64,000 bases of DNA from Alphaproteobacteria bacterium (GCA_024743275.1 JANSWW010000012.1:1-64000), one strand, 5' to 3'. Shown: positions 25,668 to 35,338, counted from the first letter of the stretch. Numbers and translations are program-made. Notes: a model not told the origin generated them from the sequence alone.

Positions 25668-26642
25668 ATGACGGACTACATTCCCTATATCGCGGTGGCG
25701 GGCGGCCTCGTCCTTCTGCTGATCTCTGCGGAGATCCTGATCCGCGGTGCCGTCGGGGTCAGCCGGCGGATGGGAATCTCGCCGCTGGTCGTCGGGATCA
25801 CGGTGATCGCCTTCGGCACCTCGGCGCCGGAACTGGCCGTCAGCGTCGATGCCGCCCTGGCAGGCGCGCCGGGCCTCGTCGTCGGGAACATCGTCGGCTC
25901 GAACATCGCCAATATCCTGCTGCTGATCGGGCTCGTCGGCCTGGTGACACCCTTCGGCCGGTGCGGTGCCCCCCTGCCCCGCGACGGGCTGGTGCTGATC
26001 ATCGCCACCCTGGTGATGCTGGCGGTGACCAGCCTGGGCGAGATCACCCGGCTGCACGGCATCGTCATGGTGTCGATGATCGCGGCCTATCTGGTCTGGT
26101 GCTATAAAAGCGACCGGAAACGGGGCCAGAGCGCCTTTGCCGAGGAAGTGGAGGAGTTCGATAATCTGCCCTCGAAAGGCTGGCTCCTCGGGACTTTGAT
26201 CGTCCTCGGCCTCGTGGGCGTTGTCTGCGGCGGGCATTTCGTCGTCTCGGGCGCGGTGGAGATCGCCGCCCGCCACGGGGTGTCCGACACGGTGATCGGG
26301 CTTACGATCGTCGCCCTCGGCACCTCGCTGCCGGAACTGGCGACCGCCGTGGTCGCCGCCTATCGCAAGCACAGCGACATGGCGTTCGGCAACATCATCG
26401 GCTCCAACATCTTCAATATCCTGGCCATTCTCGGGATCGCCGCGATCACCCATCCGATCGCCGTCCCCGAGATGGGTCTCAAGGTCTGGTTCATGGCGGC
26501 GGTGACCTTCGTCTTCCTGGCCCTTGTGTACCGCAACAGCAGTTTCGGCCGGCCGATCGCCGCCGCCTTCTTTCTCGCCTATGCGCTGTTCACCTTCGCC
26601 CAATACCGGCCGCTCTCCGTCTCCGCCCTTGCCCTTCAGTGA
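25668..26642 (+). CDS. Ca2+/Na+ (CaCA) antiporter, YrbG/CaxA-like
   Basis: The 324-residue membrane protein has the two inverted alpha-repeats of the calcium/cation antiporter family: GTSAPELAVS with GNIVGSNIANILLLIG, and GTSLPELATA with GNIIGSNIFNILAILG. The conserved Glu of each repeat is present. It exchanges Ca2+ for Na+ or H+. It is divergent from the KefB-like gene and 21 bases ahead of the SDR gene. Confidence 0.93.
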   Translation: MTDYIPYIAVAGGLVLLLISAEILIRGAVGVSRRMGISPLVVGITVIAFGTSAPELAVSVDAALAGAPGLVVGNIVGSNIANILLLIGLVGLVTPFGRCGAPLPRDGLVLIIATLVMLAVTSLGEITRLHGIVMVSMIAAYLVWCYKSDRKRGQSAFAEEVEEFDNLPSKGWLLGTLIVLGLVGVVCGGHFVVSGAVEIAARHGVSDTVIGLTIVALGTSLPELATAVVAAYRKHSDMAFGNIIGSNIFNILAILGIAAITHPIAVPEMGLKVWFMAAVTFVFLALVYRNSSFGRPIAAAFFLAYALFTFAQYRPLSVSALALQ

Positions 26643-26663
26643 TGCGGGCCTAATTCCCGAGCC

Positions 26664-27455
26664 ATGAAGACCGTTTGGGGAAAACAACTCGAACCCATGC
26701 CGAAACGCGCCCTGGTGACCGGGGCGGCGCGTCGGGTCGGCCGAGCCATCAGTCACCGTCTCGCCGACGCGGGCTACGATGTCGCCATTCACTACCGCGG
26801 ATCCGTCGAGGAGGCGCAAAGCCTCCAGTCCGAGATCCTGTCGAAGAACCGCGCCGCGGTGCTGATCCAGGCCGATCTGGGTGCCGAGGATCAGGTCCGG
26901 CGGATGATCCCCCACGCGGCCGAGGCCATGGGCGGGCCCATCGGGTTGGTCGTCAACAACGCATCGACCTTCGTCGAGGACCCGGAACCGACCGATCGGG
27001 AGACCTGGGACTTCCATATGGAGCCCAACCTGCGCGCGCCCTATCTGCTGGCCCATGCCCTGGTCGCCCAGATCCCGGCCGAGGCCAGCGGCGCGGTCGT
27101 CAACCTGATCGATCAGAGGGTCTGGAACCTGCCCAAGGACTTCCTGACCTACACCCTGTCGAAATCGGGCCTATGGACCCTGACCCGGACGCTGGCGCTC
27201 GCCTTCGCCCCGCAGGTCAGGGTGAACGCCGTCGGCCCCGGCCCCGTTTTGCCGTCGGTCCGACAGTCGGACGAGAACTTCGAGATGCAGGTCGCCGGAA
27301 TCCCGCTGCAGCGGAGCATTCCGCCCGAAGAAATCGCCGAGGGGGTTCTGTTCCTTGCGGAGGCGAAATCGGTCACCGGGCAGATGATCGCGCTCGATGG
27401 CGGGCAGCATCTCAACCATGCCCCGCCCGGCGGTTTCGGCGATATGGTCGAATAG
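26664..27455 (+). CDS. Pteridine reductase (PTR1/FolM)-like SDR
   Basis: The 263-residue SDR carries TGAARRVGRA (the TGxxxRxG form seen in PTR1 and FolM) and VNNAS. The catalytic set is Asp150 (NLIDQR), Tyr163 and Lys167 (YTLSK). In ordinary SDRs a Ser occupies the first position. In Leishmania PTR1 it is Asp181 with Tyr194 and Lys198, the same spacing. A dihydromonapterin or dihydrofolate reductase role is therefore likely. A second ATG lies at 26697. A long AT-rich intergenic region follows. Confidence 0.8.
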   Translation: MKTVWGKQLEPMPKRALVTGAARRVGRAISHRLADAGYDVAIHYRGSVEEAQSLQSEILSKNRAAVLIQADLGAEDQVRRMIPHAAEAMGGPIGLVVNNASTFVEDPEPTDRETWDFHMEPNLRAPYLLAHALVAQIPAEASGAVVNLIDQRVWNLPKDFLTYTLSKSGLWTLTRTLALAFAPQVRVNAVGPGPVLPSVRQSDENFEMQVAGIPLQRSIPPEEIAEGVLFLAEAKSVTGQMIALDGGQHLNHAPPGGFGDMVE

Positions 27456-27988
27456 ATAATTTAGGAAAATCAGAAGCTTCTGGAGCCTGGCGCCGGCTAG
27501 TTCAAAATCCGTGCGCGTTCAACGACTCTTTTCCGTTGACAGGGTCGAAATCGGCGGATTCGGAGGTCATGTTTTGCACACCCGGCGATCGACCGAACGG
27601 CCTGTCCTTTTCCCCTACAATGTTACAAACCGTATATGAAAACTTAACAGAGAATGTCTATTGACCTTTTTGTTTTCAATAACTTATGGAAACTGCATAA
27701 AAACTAGGCAATAAAATGAAAGGCTAGGGTGTCTGCGGCATCCACTGTTTAACAGCGCTTTTCCCCACAAGGTTATCCACAGTTATCGGGGAAATCGTCG
27801 TTACGCCTTGGTTTTCCGACACTTTCCGTACCGAAACATTGTTTGAGGAAAAATAATTTAGAAAATGCTTACAAATTTCCCTGGTATTGCACCATTCGAC
27901 CCGCACGCCACGGTATGAGCGCCAAAGGCGTCGATATTCCCCGAGCAATCCCGTTTTTTCCCGCCGCCGCCTCCGTTAAGATGTCGCC
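27456..27988. other. AT-rich intergenic region, candidate replication origin
   Basis: This is the longest gene-free stretch in the window (533 bases) and distinctly AT-rich around 27610-27725 and 27838-27890. It holds DnaA-box matches TTATCCACA (27773-27781) and TTTTGCACA (27572-27580), both fitting TTWTNCACA. The first box lies inside an inverted repeat TTTCCCC (27760-27766) / GGGGAAA (27788-27794). GANTC sites occur at 27524 and 27558. It may be oriC or a DnaA-regulated promoter region. There are only two good boxes and no dnaA, parAB or hemE adjacent, so the origin call is tentative. Confidence 0.35.
27773..27781 (+). promoter_or_regulatory. DnaA box
   Basis: TTATCCACA is an exact match to the high-affinity DnaA box, in an AT-rich intergenic region and flanked by TTTCCCC/GGGGAAA arms. 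Confidence 0.6.
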
Positions 27989-30031
27989 ATGTCGAAAGCC
28001 TCCAAAGAAGACCTTCCCTTCAAGCGCAGCCACGCCCCCACCGCCCGACGGACCGGACCGGAATCCGTTATCGGCGAGGCAGGGGTCGGCGAGGCAGGGG
28101 TCGGCGAGGCAGAGGTCGGTGCGCCGGACTTCGGCGGCGAGGGCACGGAGGCCGAGTCCCAATCGCCGTCGCGCATCCGCGCCTCGATCCAGGACGGGGT
28201 CACGATCCTGAAGAACAATCTCAAGACCATGCCGGGGGCTCCGGGGGTCTACCGGATGCTCGACGGACGGGGGGACGCGCTCTATGTCGGCAAGGCCCGG
28301 AATCTGAAGCGCCGGGTGACCAACTACACCCATGTCGACCGCCTTTCCAATCGCCTGCGCCGCATGGTGGCCGAGACCAAGTCCATGGAGGTCGTGGTCA
28401 CCCATACCGAGGTCGAAGCGCTCCTGCTCGAGAGCAACCTCATCAAGCGCCTGATGCCGCGTTACAATGTGCTGCTGCGGGACGACAAGAGCTTTCCCTT
28501 CATCCATCTGACCGGCGATCACGCCTTCCCGCAGATCCGCAAACATCGCGGGTCGCGCAAGGACCCGGGCGCCTATTTCGGTCCCTTCGCCTCGGCCGGA
28601 GCCGTCAACCGCACGATCACCGCCCTTCAGAAGGCGTTCTTGTTGCGGAACTGTTCCGACAGCATCTTCAACGCTCGGACCCGCCCCTGCCTGCAATATC
28701 AGATCAAGCGCTGCTGCGCGCCCTGTGTCGGCTATGTGGACGAGGCCCACTATGCGGACCTGGTCAAGGCGGCCACCGACTTTCTGAGCGGCCGCAACCA
28801 TGAGATCCAGCGCGATCTCGCCCGCCATATGGAGCAGGCCGCCGAGGACTTGGACTTCGAGACCGCCGCCCGCTATCGCGACCGTCTGCGGGCACTGTCG
28901 GCGATCCAGGCCCATCAGGACATCAATGTGGAAGGGATCGAGGAGGCGGACGTCATCGCCGCCCATCAGGAGGGCGGGCAGACGGCGATCCAGGTCTTCT
29001 TTTTCCGCGGGGGCCGCAACTACGGCAACCGCCCCTATTTCCCGTCCAATCCGGACGCGATCGATCTCGCGGGCGTGCTGACGGCCTTCGTCGGTCAGTT
29101 CTACGACGACAAGACCCCACCCCGCAGCATCCTCTTGTCCCACGATCTCGAGGAACAGGACCTGGTGGCGGAGGCGCTCTCGGTCCGGGCGGGACGCAAG
29201 GTAGAGGTCCTGCAACCCAAACGGGGCGCGAAGCGGAAAGTCGTCGACCACGCCGCCCGCAATGCCCGCGACAGCCTTGCCCGGCGGATGGCGGAGAACG
29301 CCAGCCAGCGCAAGCTGCTCGACGGGGTCGCGGAGACCTTCGGACTGGATGGGCCGCCGGACCGCATCGAGGTCTACGACAACTCTCACATCCAAGGCGA
29401 CAAGATGGTCGGCGGGATGATCGTGGCCGGACCGGAGGGTTTCCGGAAAACCGCCTACCGGAAGTTTAACGTCAAAGACCCGGAAACGGCTGCGGGTGAC
29501 GACTACGGAATGATGCGGGAAGTATTGAGCAGAAGATTCTCGCGTGCGTTGAAAGAGGATCCGGAGCGTGAGGGCGGCACCTGGCCCGATCTGGTGCTGA
29601 TCGACGGTGGCAAGGGCCAGCTCTCCGCCGCCCTCGATGTGTTCGAAGAGCTTGGGATCAAGGATGTTCCGCTGTGTTCCATCGCCAAGGGTCCAGATCG
29701 GGACGCCGGCCGCGAACAATTTTTCATGCCCGACCGGCAAGCATTCCGTCTCGACCGCAACGATCCGGTGCTTTACTACCTTCAGAGGTTGCGCGACGAG
29801 GCTCACCGCTTCGCCATCGAGGCCCATCGCGGGCGCCGTACCAAGGCGCTGCATACCTCGGAATTGGACGGCGTCCCGGGCATCGGCGCGAAACGCAAAA
29901 AGGCCCTGATGCTGCATTTCGGGTCCGCCCGTTCGGTGTCCCGCGCGGGACTGGCGGATCTGGAGGCGGTGGACGGCATCTCGAAAGCTGTGGCGAAGAA
30001 GATCTATGACCACTTCCACGAAAACGGCTGA
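27989..30031 (+). CDS. uvrC: Excinuclease ABC subunit C
   Basis: The 680-residue protein has the N-terminal GIY-YIG nuclease ([21 protein letters not shown], from about 76), a UVR domain ([13 protein letters not shown]) that binds UvrB, the RNase H-like 5' nuclease (VYDNSHIQG, and [12 protein letters not shown]) and tandem helix-hairpin-helix motifs at the end ([19 protein letters not shown]). It makes both incisions in excision repair. An unusual 70-residue N-terminal extension holds three 15-bp tandem repeats. The ATG at 27989 is used. Its end overlaps possible early starts of pgsA. Confidence 0.96.
   Translation: MSKASKEDLPFKRSHAPTARRTGPESVIGEAGVGEAGVGEAEVGAPDFGGEGTEAESQSPSRIRASIQDGVTILKNNLKTMPGAPGVYRMLDGRGDALYVGKARNLKRRVTNYTHVDRLSNRLRRMVAETKSMEVVVTHTEVEALLLESNLIKRLMPRYNVLLRDDKSFPFIHLTGDHAFPQIRKHRGSRKDPGAYFGPFASAGAVNRTITALQKAFLLRNCSDSIFNARTRPCLQYQIKRCCAPCVGYVDEAHYADLVKAATDFLSGRNHEIQRDLARHMEQAAEDLDFETAARYRDRLRALSAIQAHQDINVEGIEEADVIAAHQEGGQTAIQVFFFRGGRNYGNRPYFPSNPDAIDLAGVLTAFVGQFYDDKTPPRSILLSHDLEEQDLVAEALSVRAGRKVEVLQPKRGAKRKVVDHAARNARDSLARRMAENASQRKLLDGVAETFGLDGPPDRIEVYDNSHIQGDKMVGGMIVAGPEGFRKTAYRKFNVKDPETAAGDDYGMMREVLSRRFSRALKEDPEREGGTWPDLVLIDGGKGQLSAALDVFEELGIKDVPLCSIAKGPDRDAGREQFFMPDRQAFRLDRNDPVLYYLQRLRDEAHRFAIEAHRGRRTKALHTSELDGVPGIGAKRKKALMLHFGSARSVSRAGLADLEAVDGISKAVAKKIYDHFHENG
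28076..28120 (+). repeat. 15-bp tandem repeat, three units, in uvrC
   Basis: Two identical copies of GAGGCAGGGGTCGGC and one variant copy encode (G)EAGVG repeats in the N-terminal extension of UvrC. The unit length preserves the frame. Confidence 0.9.
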
Positions 30032-30077
30032 GCCGAATGCCGATAAACAGGGACACGGCAAAACGAGGACGGGCAAA

Positions 30078-30674
30078 ATGATCGGCGGAGCGTTCACCCT
30101 GCCGATGCTGTTGACCTATGGCCGGATTCTGGCGATCCCGGCGGTGGTTATCGCCATGCTGCAGCCCGGGACGGTCTGGTATTGGGTCAGTTTCGTTATC
30201 TTCGTCGCCGCCTGCGTCACCGACTATTTCGACGGCATGATCGCCCGCGCCCGCCAGCAGGTCACGGCGCTCGGCGCGCTCCTCGACCCCATCGCCGACA
30301 AATTGCTGGTCGCCGCCACCCTGATCCTGCTGCCCGCGACGGACCGGGTCGGGGACCTCGCCGTGATCGCCGTTCTCCTGATCATCAGCCGGGAACTGAT
30401 GGTCTCGGGATTGCGTGAATTCGGGGCGACCCAGGGCATCGCTATCCCGGTCACCCAGTTGGCGAAATGGAAGACGACCGTCCAGATGACCGCCATCGCG
30501 GTCCTGATCGCCGGCGCCCCGGCCCTCGCCCCGCTGGTAGGGCAAAACATCGCGGCCTGGGTCAAACCCGCCGGGGAAACGCTGCTTTGGATCGCAACGG
30601 TTTTGACCTGGGTCACCGGATGGGACTATCTTTCGGGTACTCTGCGGCATTTGAACGAGCCGCCAAGAAGATAA
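30078..30674 (+). CDS. pgsA: CDP-diacylglycerol-glycerol-3-phosphate 3-phosphatidyltransferase
   Basis: About 198 residues with the CDP-alcohol phosphatidyltransferase signature DYFDGMIARARQQ followed by GALLDPIADK (DGxxAR...GxxxDxxxD) and several membrane helices. It makes phosphatidylglycerophosphate. The ATG at 30078 has GAGGA at a good distance and begins right before the first helix; an ATG at 30006 overlapping uvrC would add 24 hydrophilic residues. It is 46 bases after uvrC and 49 bases before mobB. Confidence 0.93.
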   Translation: MIGGAFTLPMLLTYGRILAIPAVVIAMLQPGTVWYWVSFVIFVAACVTDYFDGMIARARQQVTALGALLDPIADKLLVAATLILLPATDRVGDLAVIAVLLIISRELMVSGLREFGATQGIAIPVTQLAKWKTTVQMTAIAVLIAGAPALAPLVGQNIAAWVKPAGETLLWIATVLTWVTGWDYLSGTLRHLNEPPRR

Positions 30675-30723
30675 GCCCCCAAGCCGTTTTGAGCGAAGGG
30701 GCACCTCGGGGAGGAGCGGAACC

Positions 30724-31230
30724 GTGAAACGCGTGCTCGGCATTGCGGGATGGAGCGGTAGTGGGAAAACCACTTTGGTCACGGCCTTGATTCCGGCGCT
30801 GCTGGCGCGGGGGTTGACGGTGTCGACCCTGAAGCATGCCCATCACAACTTCGACGTCGACAAGCCGGGTAAGGATTCCTACGAGCACCGCACGGCCGGC
30901 GCGACGGAGGTCCTGGTGAGTTCCGCGAACCGCTGGGCGCTGATGCATGAGAACCGGGACGGCGGGGAAGCCACGCTGGACGATCTGATCGCGCGGATGT
31001 CCCCGGTCGATCTGATCCTGGTGGAAGGCTGGAAGACCGGCACGCATCCGAAAATCGAGGTCTACCGCCCGAGCGTCGGCAAACCGCCGCTCTATCCGGA
31101 CTCCGACAGCGTCGTCGCCGTCGCCAGCGACGCGCCGCTGCCCGATTTCACGGGTCCGGTCCTGGACATCAATGACATCGAGACCGTCACCGATTTCATC
31201 GTCGGATGGCGGTCGGCGGAGGCGGCCTGA
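30724..31230 (+). CDS. mobB: Molybdopterin-guanine dinucleotide biosynthesis protein MobB
   Basis: The 168-residue P-loop GTPase has GWSGSGKTTL (9-18), STLKHAHHNFDVDKPGKDS, and LILVEGWKTG, all typical of MobB, which assists MobA in attaching GMP to molybdopterin. The GTG at 30724 follows a strong GGGAGGAG. Its TGA (31228-31230) overlaps the moeA ATG. Confidence 0.95.
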   Translation: MKRVLGIAGWSGSGKTTLVTALIPALLARGLTVSTLKHAHHNFDVDKPGKDSYEHRTAGATEVLVSSANRWALMHENRDGGEATLDDLIARMSPVDLILVEGWKTGTHPKIEVYRPSVGKPPLYPDSDSVVAVASDAPLPDFTGPVLDINDIETVTDFIVGWRSAEAA

Positions 31231-32492
31231 TGGCCCAGCTCAGCAACGACTGCTTCGCGTTCGGGGGCGCGCTGACACCGATCGACGAAGCGCTCACCGA
31301 GATCGAGGGCCGGGTCACGGCGGTGACCGGGACCGAGACCATTCCGCTGATGGAGGCCATGAGCCGCCCCCTGGCCCATCATGTGGTCGCCAAGACCGCC
31401 GTCCCGCCCTTCGCGAATTCGGCGGTCGACGGCTATGCGGTGCGCTACAGCGATCTCGACCCGGACGGGGACACCGTCCTGGAGCTTGTGGGACGCGCGG
31501 CGGCCGGCCATCCCTTGCGGGTCGTCCCCTCGCCGGGCACCGCGGTCAGGATCTTCACCGGCGCGCCGATGCCGGCGGAGTTGGACACGGTCTTCATGCA
31601 GGAGGATGCGCGGGAAACCGCGACCGGCAAGGTGACCCTGCCCCGGGGGCTCAAGAAAGGCGCCAATGCCCGGGATCCCGGCGAGGATGTGGGCGTGGGC
31701 GATCTGCTGGTGCCCGCCGGCAAGCGGTTGACGGCCGCCGATCTCGCGTTGATGGCGGGACAGGGCCTGACGGAAGTCGCCGTGCGCACGCCGCTCCGCG
31801 TCGCCGTGATGTCGACCGGCGACGAGCTGGCCCAACCGGGCGACGAGGCCCACTCGGGTCAAATTTTCGATTCGAACCGGACCATGCTGATCGGACTGGC
31901 CCGCGGCCTTGGGGCGACGGTCACCGATCTCGGTATCATCCGGGACAATGCCGACGTGATTTCCGAAACCCTGCAACATGCCGCCCGGAGCCACGACGCC
32001 ATCCTCACCTCCGGCGGGATGTCGACCGGCGAGGAGGATCACCTGACCGCCTCGCTGCGCCGGGCCGGGTCGGTCCATTTCTGGCGGCTGGCGATCAAAC
32101 CGGGCCGGCCGGTTGGGCTCGGCCAGATTGGCGATTGCGCCGTGGTCGGCCTGCCGGGAAATCCCGCGGCCGCGGCCGTATGTTTCGCGGTTCTCGGCCG
32201 CCCGCTGCTGGCCCGCCTGGCCGGGATCGTCCTGCCGCCCTTGCCGCGGTTCCAGGTCGAAGCGGCCTTCGGCTACCGCAAGAAGAAGCAACGCCGGGAA
32301 TATGTCCGTGTCAGGCTGGAGGACAGGGCGCAGGAAGATCCGCTCGCCTTCAAATTCCCGAAGGAGGGCGCCGGCCTACTGACCTCGATCGCCCATACGC
32401 AGGGGTTCGTCGAGCTGCCCGAGGACTTAACCCAGGTGATAGAAGGCGATAAGGTGCCCTATATCCCCTTCGACGCCCTCGGCCTGCAATAG
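31230..32492 (+). CDS. moeA: Molybdopterin molybdenumtransferase MoeA
   Basis: The 420-residue protein has the FANSAVDGYAVR motif near the N-terminus, IFTGAPMPAELDTVF, the MoCF domain TGDELAQPGD, TSGGMSTGEEDH and GLPGNPAAAAVCF, and domain IV at the end. MoeA inserts molybdate into adenylylated molybdopterin. The ATG at 31230 overlaps the mobB stop; moaD follows after 19 bases. Confidence 0.96.
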   Translation: MAQLSNDCFAFGGALTPIDEALTEIEGRVTAVTGTETIPLMEAMSRPLAHHVVAKTAVPPFANSAVDGYAVRYSDLDPDGDTVLELVGRAAAGHPLRVVPSPGTAVRIFTGAPMPAELDTVFMQEDARETATGKVTLPRGLKKGANARDPGEDVGVGDLLVPAGKRLTAADLALMAGQGLTEVAVRTPLRVAVMSTGDELAQPGDEAHSGQIFDSNRTMLIGLARGLGATVTDLGIIRDNADVISETLQHAARSHDAILTSGGMSTGEEDHLTASLRRAGSVHFWRLAIKPGRPVGLGQIGDCAVVGLPGNPAAAAVCFAVLGRPLLARLAGIVLPPLPRFQVEAAFGYRKKKQRREYVRVRLEDRAQEDPLAFKFPKEGAGLLTSIAHTQGFVELPEDLTQVIEGDKVPYIPFDALGLQ

Positions 32493-32511
32493 AAAGACCC
32501 TAAGGAACCCC

Positions 32512-32763
32512 ATGAAGCTCGTCTATTTCGCCTGGGTCCGCCAGCATATCGGCACCGCGGAAGAGGAGCTGTCCCCGCCGGCCGAGGTCGCGACGGTGGA
32601 ACAGCTTCTCGACTGGCTCGAAGCCCAATCGGAAGGGCATGCGAAGGCGCTGGCCGACCGCAAGGTGATCCGTGTCGCGGTCAATCAGGATTTCGCGGCC
32701 CCGGATCATCCGGTCGGCCCGAATGACGAGGTCGCCCTGTTCCCACCGGTGACGGGGGGCTAG
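32512..32763 (+). CDS. moaD: Molybdopterin synthase small subunit MoaD
   Basis: The 83-residue ubiquitin-like protein ends in FPPVTGG, with the C-terminal Gly-Gly that is thiocarboxylated to donate sulfur. The N-terminal KLVYFAWVRQHIG and DEVALFPP strands match MoaD. It lies 3 bases before moaE. Confidence 0.95.
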   Translation: MKLVYFAWVRQHIGTAEEELSPPAEVATVEQLLDWLEAQSEGHAKALADRKVIRVAVNQDFAAPDHPVGPNDEVALFPPVTGG

Positions 32764-32766
32764 GCG

Positions 32767-33267
32767 ATGACGATCAAAGTCCAGGCGGAAGACTTCGATG
32801 TCGGTGCGGAGCTGAAGGCGCTGGCCGAGGGCAACACCCAAATCGGCGCCGTGGCGAGCTTCGTCGGGCTGGTCCGCGATATCGCGCCCGAACCCCCGGA
32901 CACCGATAGCCCGCACGCGAACGTCCATCAAAGCGCCATGACCCTGGAGCATTATCCGGGCATGACGGAAAAGGCCCTGGCCCAGGTCGAGGCGGACGCC
33001 AAGGCAAGATGGCCGTTGGATGCCACCTTGATCATCCACCGATATGGCCGCCTGCTGCCAGGCGACCAGATCGTGCTGACCGCCTGCGCCAGCCGCCACC
33101 GCGAGGCGGCCTTCGAGGCCTGTCATTTCATGATGGACTATCTCAAGACCAAGGCGCCCTTTTGGAAGCTGGAGGAGGCCGGCGGCGAGGCCCGCTGGGT
33201 CGACGCCCGGGAAAGCGACGACACGGCCGCCGCCCGTTGGGCCAAGAAAGAGGACGCCGCGCCATGA
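32767..33267 (+). CDS. moaE: Molybdopterin synthase large subunit MoaE
   Basis: The 166-residue protein shows GAVASFVGLVRD, MTLEHYPGMTEKAL, IIHRYGRLLPGDQIVL and the active-site lysine region DYLKTKAPFWKLE. With MoaD it converts precursor Z to molybdopterin. Its TGA overlaps the proC start (ATGA). Confidence 0.95.
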   Translation: MTIKVQAEDFDVGAELKALAEGNTQIGAVASFVGLVRDIAPEPPDTDSPHANVHQSAMTLEHYPGMTEKALAQVEADAKARWPLDATLIIHRYGRLLPGDQIVLTACASRHREAAFEACHFMMDYLKTKAPFWKLEEAGGEARWVDARESDDTAAARWAKKEDAAP

Positions 33268-34082
33268 CCGACTTCGGACCGATGCTGCTGATCGGCTGCG
33301 GCAAGATGGGCGGCGCCATGCTGGCGGGCTGGCTCGAAAGCGGGGCGGCGGAAAGCGGTGTGGTGGCGGTCGAGCCCAACGCCGATGCCATGACGGCCTT
33401 CGCCGGCGACCGCCGGGTCCAGCGGGTGGACGCGATCTCCGACATCCCGGAGGGCTTCGCCCCCGAGACCGTCATCCTGGCCGTGAAACCGCAGATGATG
33501 GAGGCCGCGCTGGTCGGATTGGCCGGACGCTTGCCGCGGGACGCCCTGATCCTCTCGGTCGCGGCGGGCAAGACCATCGCCTATTTCCAGACGATCTTCG
33601 GCGATCGGCCCGTGGTCCGGGCGATGCCCAACACCCCGGCGGCCATCGGGCGGGGGATCACCGCATGGATCGCCGACGGCCGGACCACGGCGGCCCAGGC
33701 CGCCCGGGCGGAGACCCTGTTGAGAGCGGTCGGCGAAACGGTCGCCCTGGACAGCGAGGAGCAGATCGACGTGGTGACCGCGCTGTCCGGCGGCGGACCC
33801 GCCTATGTCTTCCATCTGGTCGAGGCCATGGCGGCGGCCGGCGAGGCCCAGGGACTTGCCCCCGAGGTCGCGATGGCGCTGGCGCGGCAAACGGTCTCCG
33901 GTGCCGGCGCCCTGCTGGACCAATCGCCGGAGAGTGCGGCACAACTGCGGATCAATGTCACCAGTCCCAAGGGCACCACTGAACGGGCGCTTGGGGTCCT
34001 GATGGCGGAAGACGGTTTCCCCAGCCTCGTCGAAAGCGCCGTGGCGGCGGCAACGGCCCGATCCCGGGAACTCGCGGGATAG
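33264..34082 (+). CDS. proC: Pyrroline-5-carboxylate reductase
   Basis: The 272-residue protein has the NAD(P)H-binding IGCGKMGGAMLAGW, VILAVKPQMM, VRAMPNTPAAIGRGI and the C-terminal signature ALSGGGPAYVFHLVEAM through LRINVTSPKGTTERAL. It catalyses the last step of proline synthesis. It is coupled to moaE by a 4-base overlap, so it shares the molybdopterin operon. Confidence 0.96.
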   Translation: MTDFGPMLLIGCGKMGGAMLAGWLESGAAESGVVAVEPNADAMTAFAGDRRVQRVDAISDIPEGFAPETVILAVKPQMMEAALVGLAGRLPRDALILSVAAGKTIAYFQTIFGDRPVVRAMPNTPAAIGRGITAWIADGRTTAAQAARAETLLRAVGETVALDSEEQIDVVTALSGGGPAYVFHLVEAMAAAGEAQGLAPEVAMALARQTVSGAGALLDQSPESAAQLRINVTSPKGTTERALGVLMAEDGFPSLVESAVAAATARSRELAG

Positions 34083-34116
34083 CCCCTCCTCCTCCCTAAA
34101 TGTCAGAGGCGACAGC

Positions 34117-34683
34117 ATGACCGATCAAGACGCGCTCACCATCTTCGATACGGCCTTCGCCCTGATGGCCGAACGCGGCTGGAACGCCCTGACGGTGGCG
34201 TCGATCTGCGAAGCCTCCGGCCTCAATAAGAACACGGTGTTCAAGGTCGCCCCGACCAAATTCGCGTTGATGGATGCCTTCGCCCGCCACATCGACAGCG
34301 AGGTGCTGGCCGGTGGGATCGAGGACGATCCGGAGGAAACCACCAAGGACCGGCTGTTCGAAATCATGATGCGCCGCTACGACCTGATGGGTCCCTATCG
34401 CGCCGGGCTCAAGCGGCTGATGTCGGATACCCGCACCCGGCCCCTGGACCTGTTGGTGATGGGGCCCAGCATCATGCGGGCGATGGAGAATATGCTGGCC
34501 GCCGCCGGGATCGGCAGCGAAGGCTGCAAGGGCATCCTCAGGGCCAAGGGCCTCGCCAGCGTTCACGTCTCGGTCCTGCGCACCTTCGTCGACGACGACA
34601 GCGAGGATCTCGCGAAGACCATGGCCGCCCTGGACCGCGCGCTCGGACGTGTGGAGACCTACGCCACCCGTTTCCGCCTATAG
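34117..34683 (+). CDS. TetR-like regulator
   Basis: The 188-residue, all-helical protein has an N-terminal TetR-like HTH: FALMAERGWNALTVASICEASGLNKNTVFKVAPTKFAL, with the usual YxxF/FxxK replaced by VFKVAPTKF. The ligand-binding part shows no recognised group; distant similarity to COQ9-type proteins is possible. It lies 34 bases after proC on the same strand and ahead of the phasin gene, which it might control. Confidence 0.75.
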   Translation: MTDQDALTIFDTAFALMAERGWNALTVASICEASGLNKNTVFKVAPTKFALMDAFARHIDSEVLAGGIEDDPEETTKDRLFEIMMRRYDLMGPYRAGLKRLMSDTRTRPLDLLVMGPSIMRAMENMLAAAGIGSEGCKGILRAKGLASVHVSVLRTFVDDDSEDLAKTMAALDRALGRVETYATRFRL

Positions 34684-34897
34684 CCAATCACCAGTCCTTC
34701 GCCCGATCGGGGCATTTTACTAAAACGTCACAATTTCAGCCTTTGTCGATCCGGGTCATTGGTCCATTGATCTTTCGGACAGTACCCCCTACAAAAGAGG
34801 GTAATGCTGCACTGCAACACGCATTCCCCGGCGGGGTGAGCGGCCGGACGGTCCGCTCAATACCGGAACGGGTGGGACAAGCGAAAAGGAGTTCCTG

Positions 34898-35338
34898 ATG
34901 GCGACCAAGACGAGCAAGACGGCGAGCAATCCCTTCGATATCGATTTCACCAAGATCATGGCGGATTACAAGATGCCGGGCGTGGACATGGACTCGATCA
35001 TGGCCACTCAGCAAAAAAATGTGGACGCGTTGACCAACGCCAATCAGGCCGCGGTCGACGGCGCCCAGGCGCTGGCCCAGCGCCAGATGGAAATGTTCCA
35101 CCAGGCCTTCGAACAGGTCCAGGAACTGGCGAAGGCCATGAGCGGCCAGACGACCCCGCAGGATTTCGCCGCGAAGCAGACGGAGCTGATGAAGTCGGCC
35201 ATCGAAAAGGCCATCTCCAACAGCCGCGAACTCGCCGAGTTGGCGACCAAGTCGCAATACGAGGCGGCCGACATCATGAACAAGCGCTACACAGAGCTGC
35301 TGGACGAGATGAAGTCCGCGATCGACAAGACCAAGTAA
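34898..35338 (+). CDS. Phasin family protein
   Basis: The 146-residue, Ala/Gln/Met-rich amphipathic helical protein (FDIDFTKIMADYKMPG, then QQKNVDALTNANQAAVDGAQALAQRQMEMF) fits the phasin_2 family that coats polyhydroxyalkanoate granules. AAAAGGAG seven bases before the ATG and a strong terminator suggest abundant monocistronic expression. No PHA synthase gene is in the window. Confidence 0.9.
   Translation: MATKTSKTASNPFDIDFTKIMADYKMPGVDMDSIMATQQKNVDALTNANQAAVDGAQALAQRQMEMFHQAFEQVQELAKAMSGQTTPQDFAAKQTELMKSAIEKAISNSRELAELATKSQYEAADIMNKRYTELLDEMKSAIDKTK

Noticed and set aside
27869..30097. A 742-codon open frame on the minus strand across uvrC
   Set aside because: Shadow of uvrC; the plus-strand frame has all UvrC domains. 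Similar long antisense frames at 41796-44426 and 46081-48090 were rejected for the same reason (purL and tkt).
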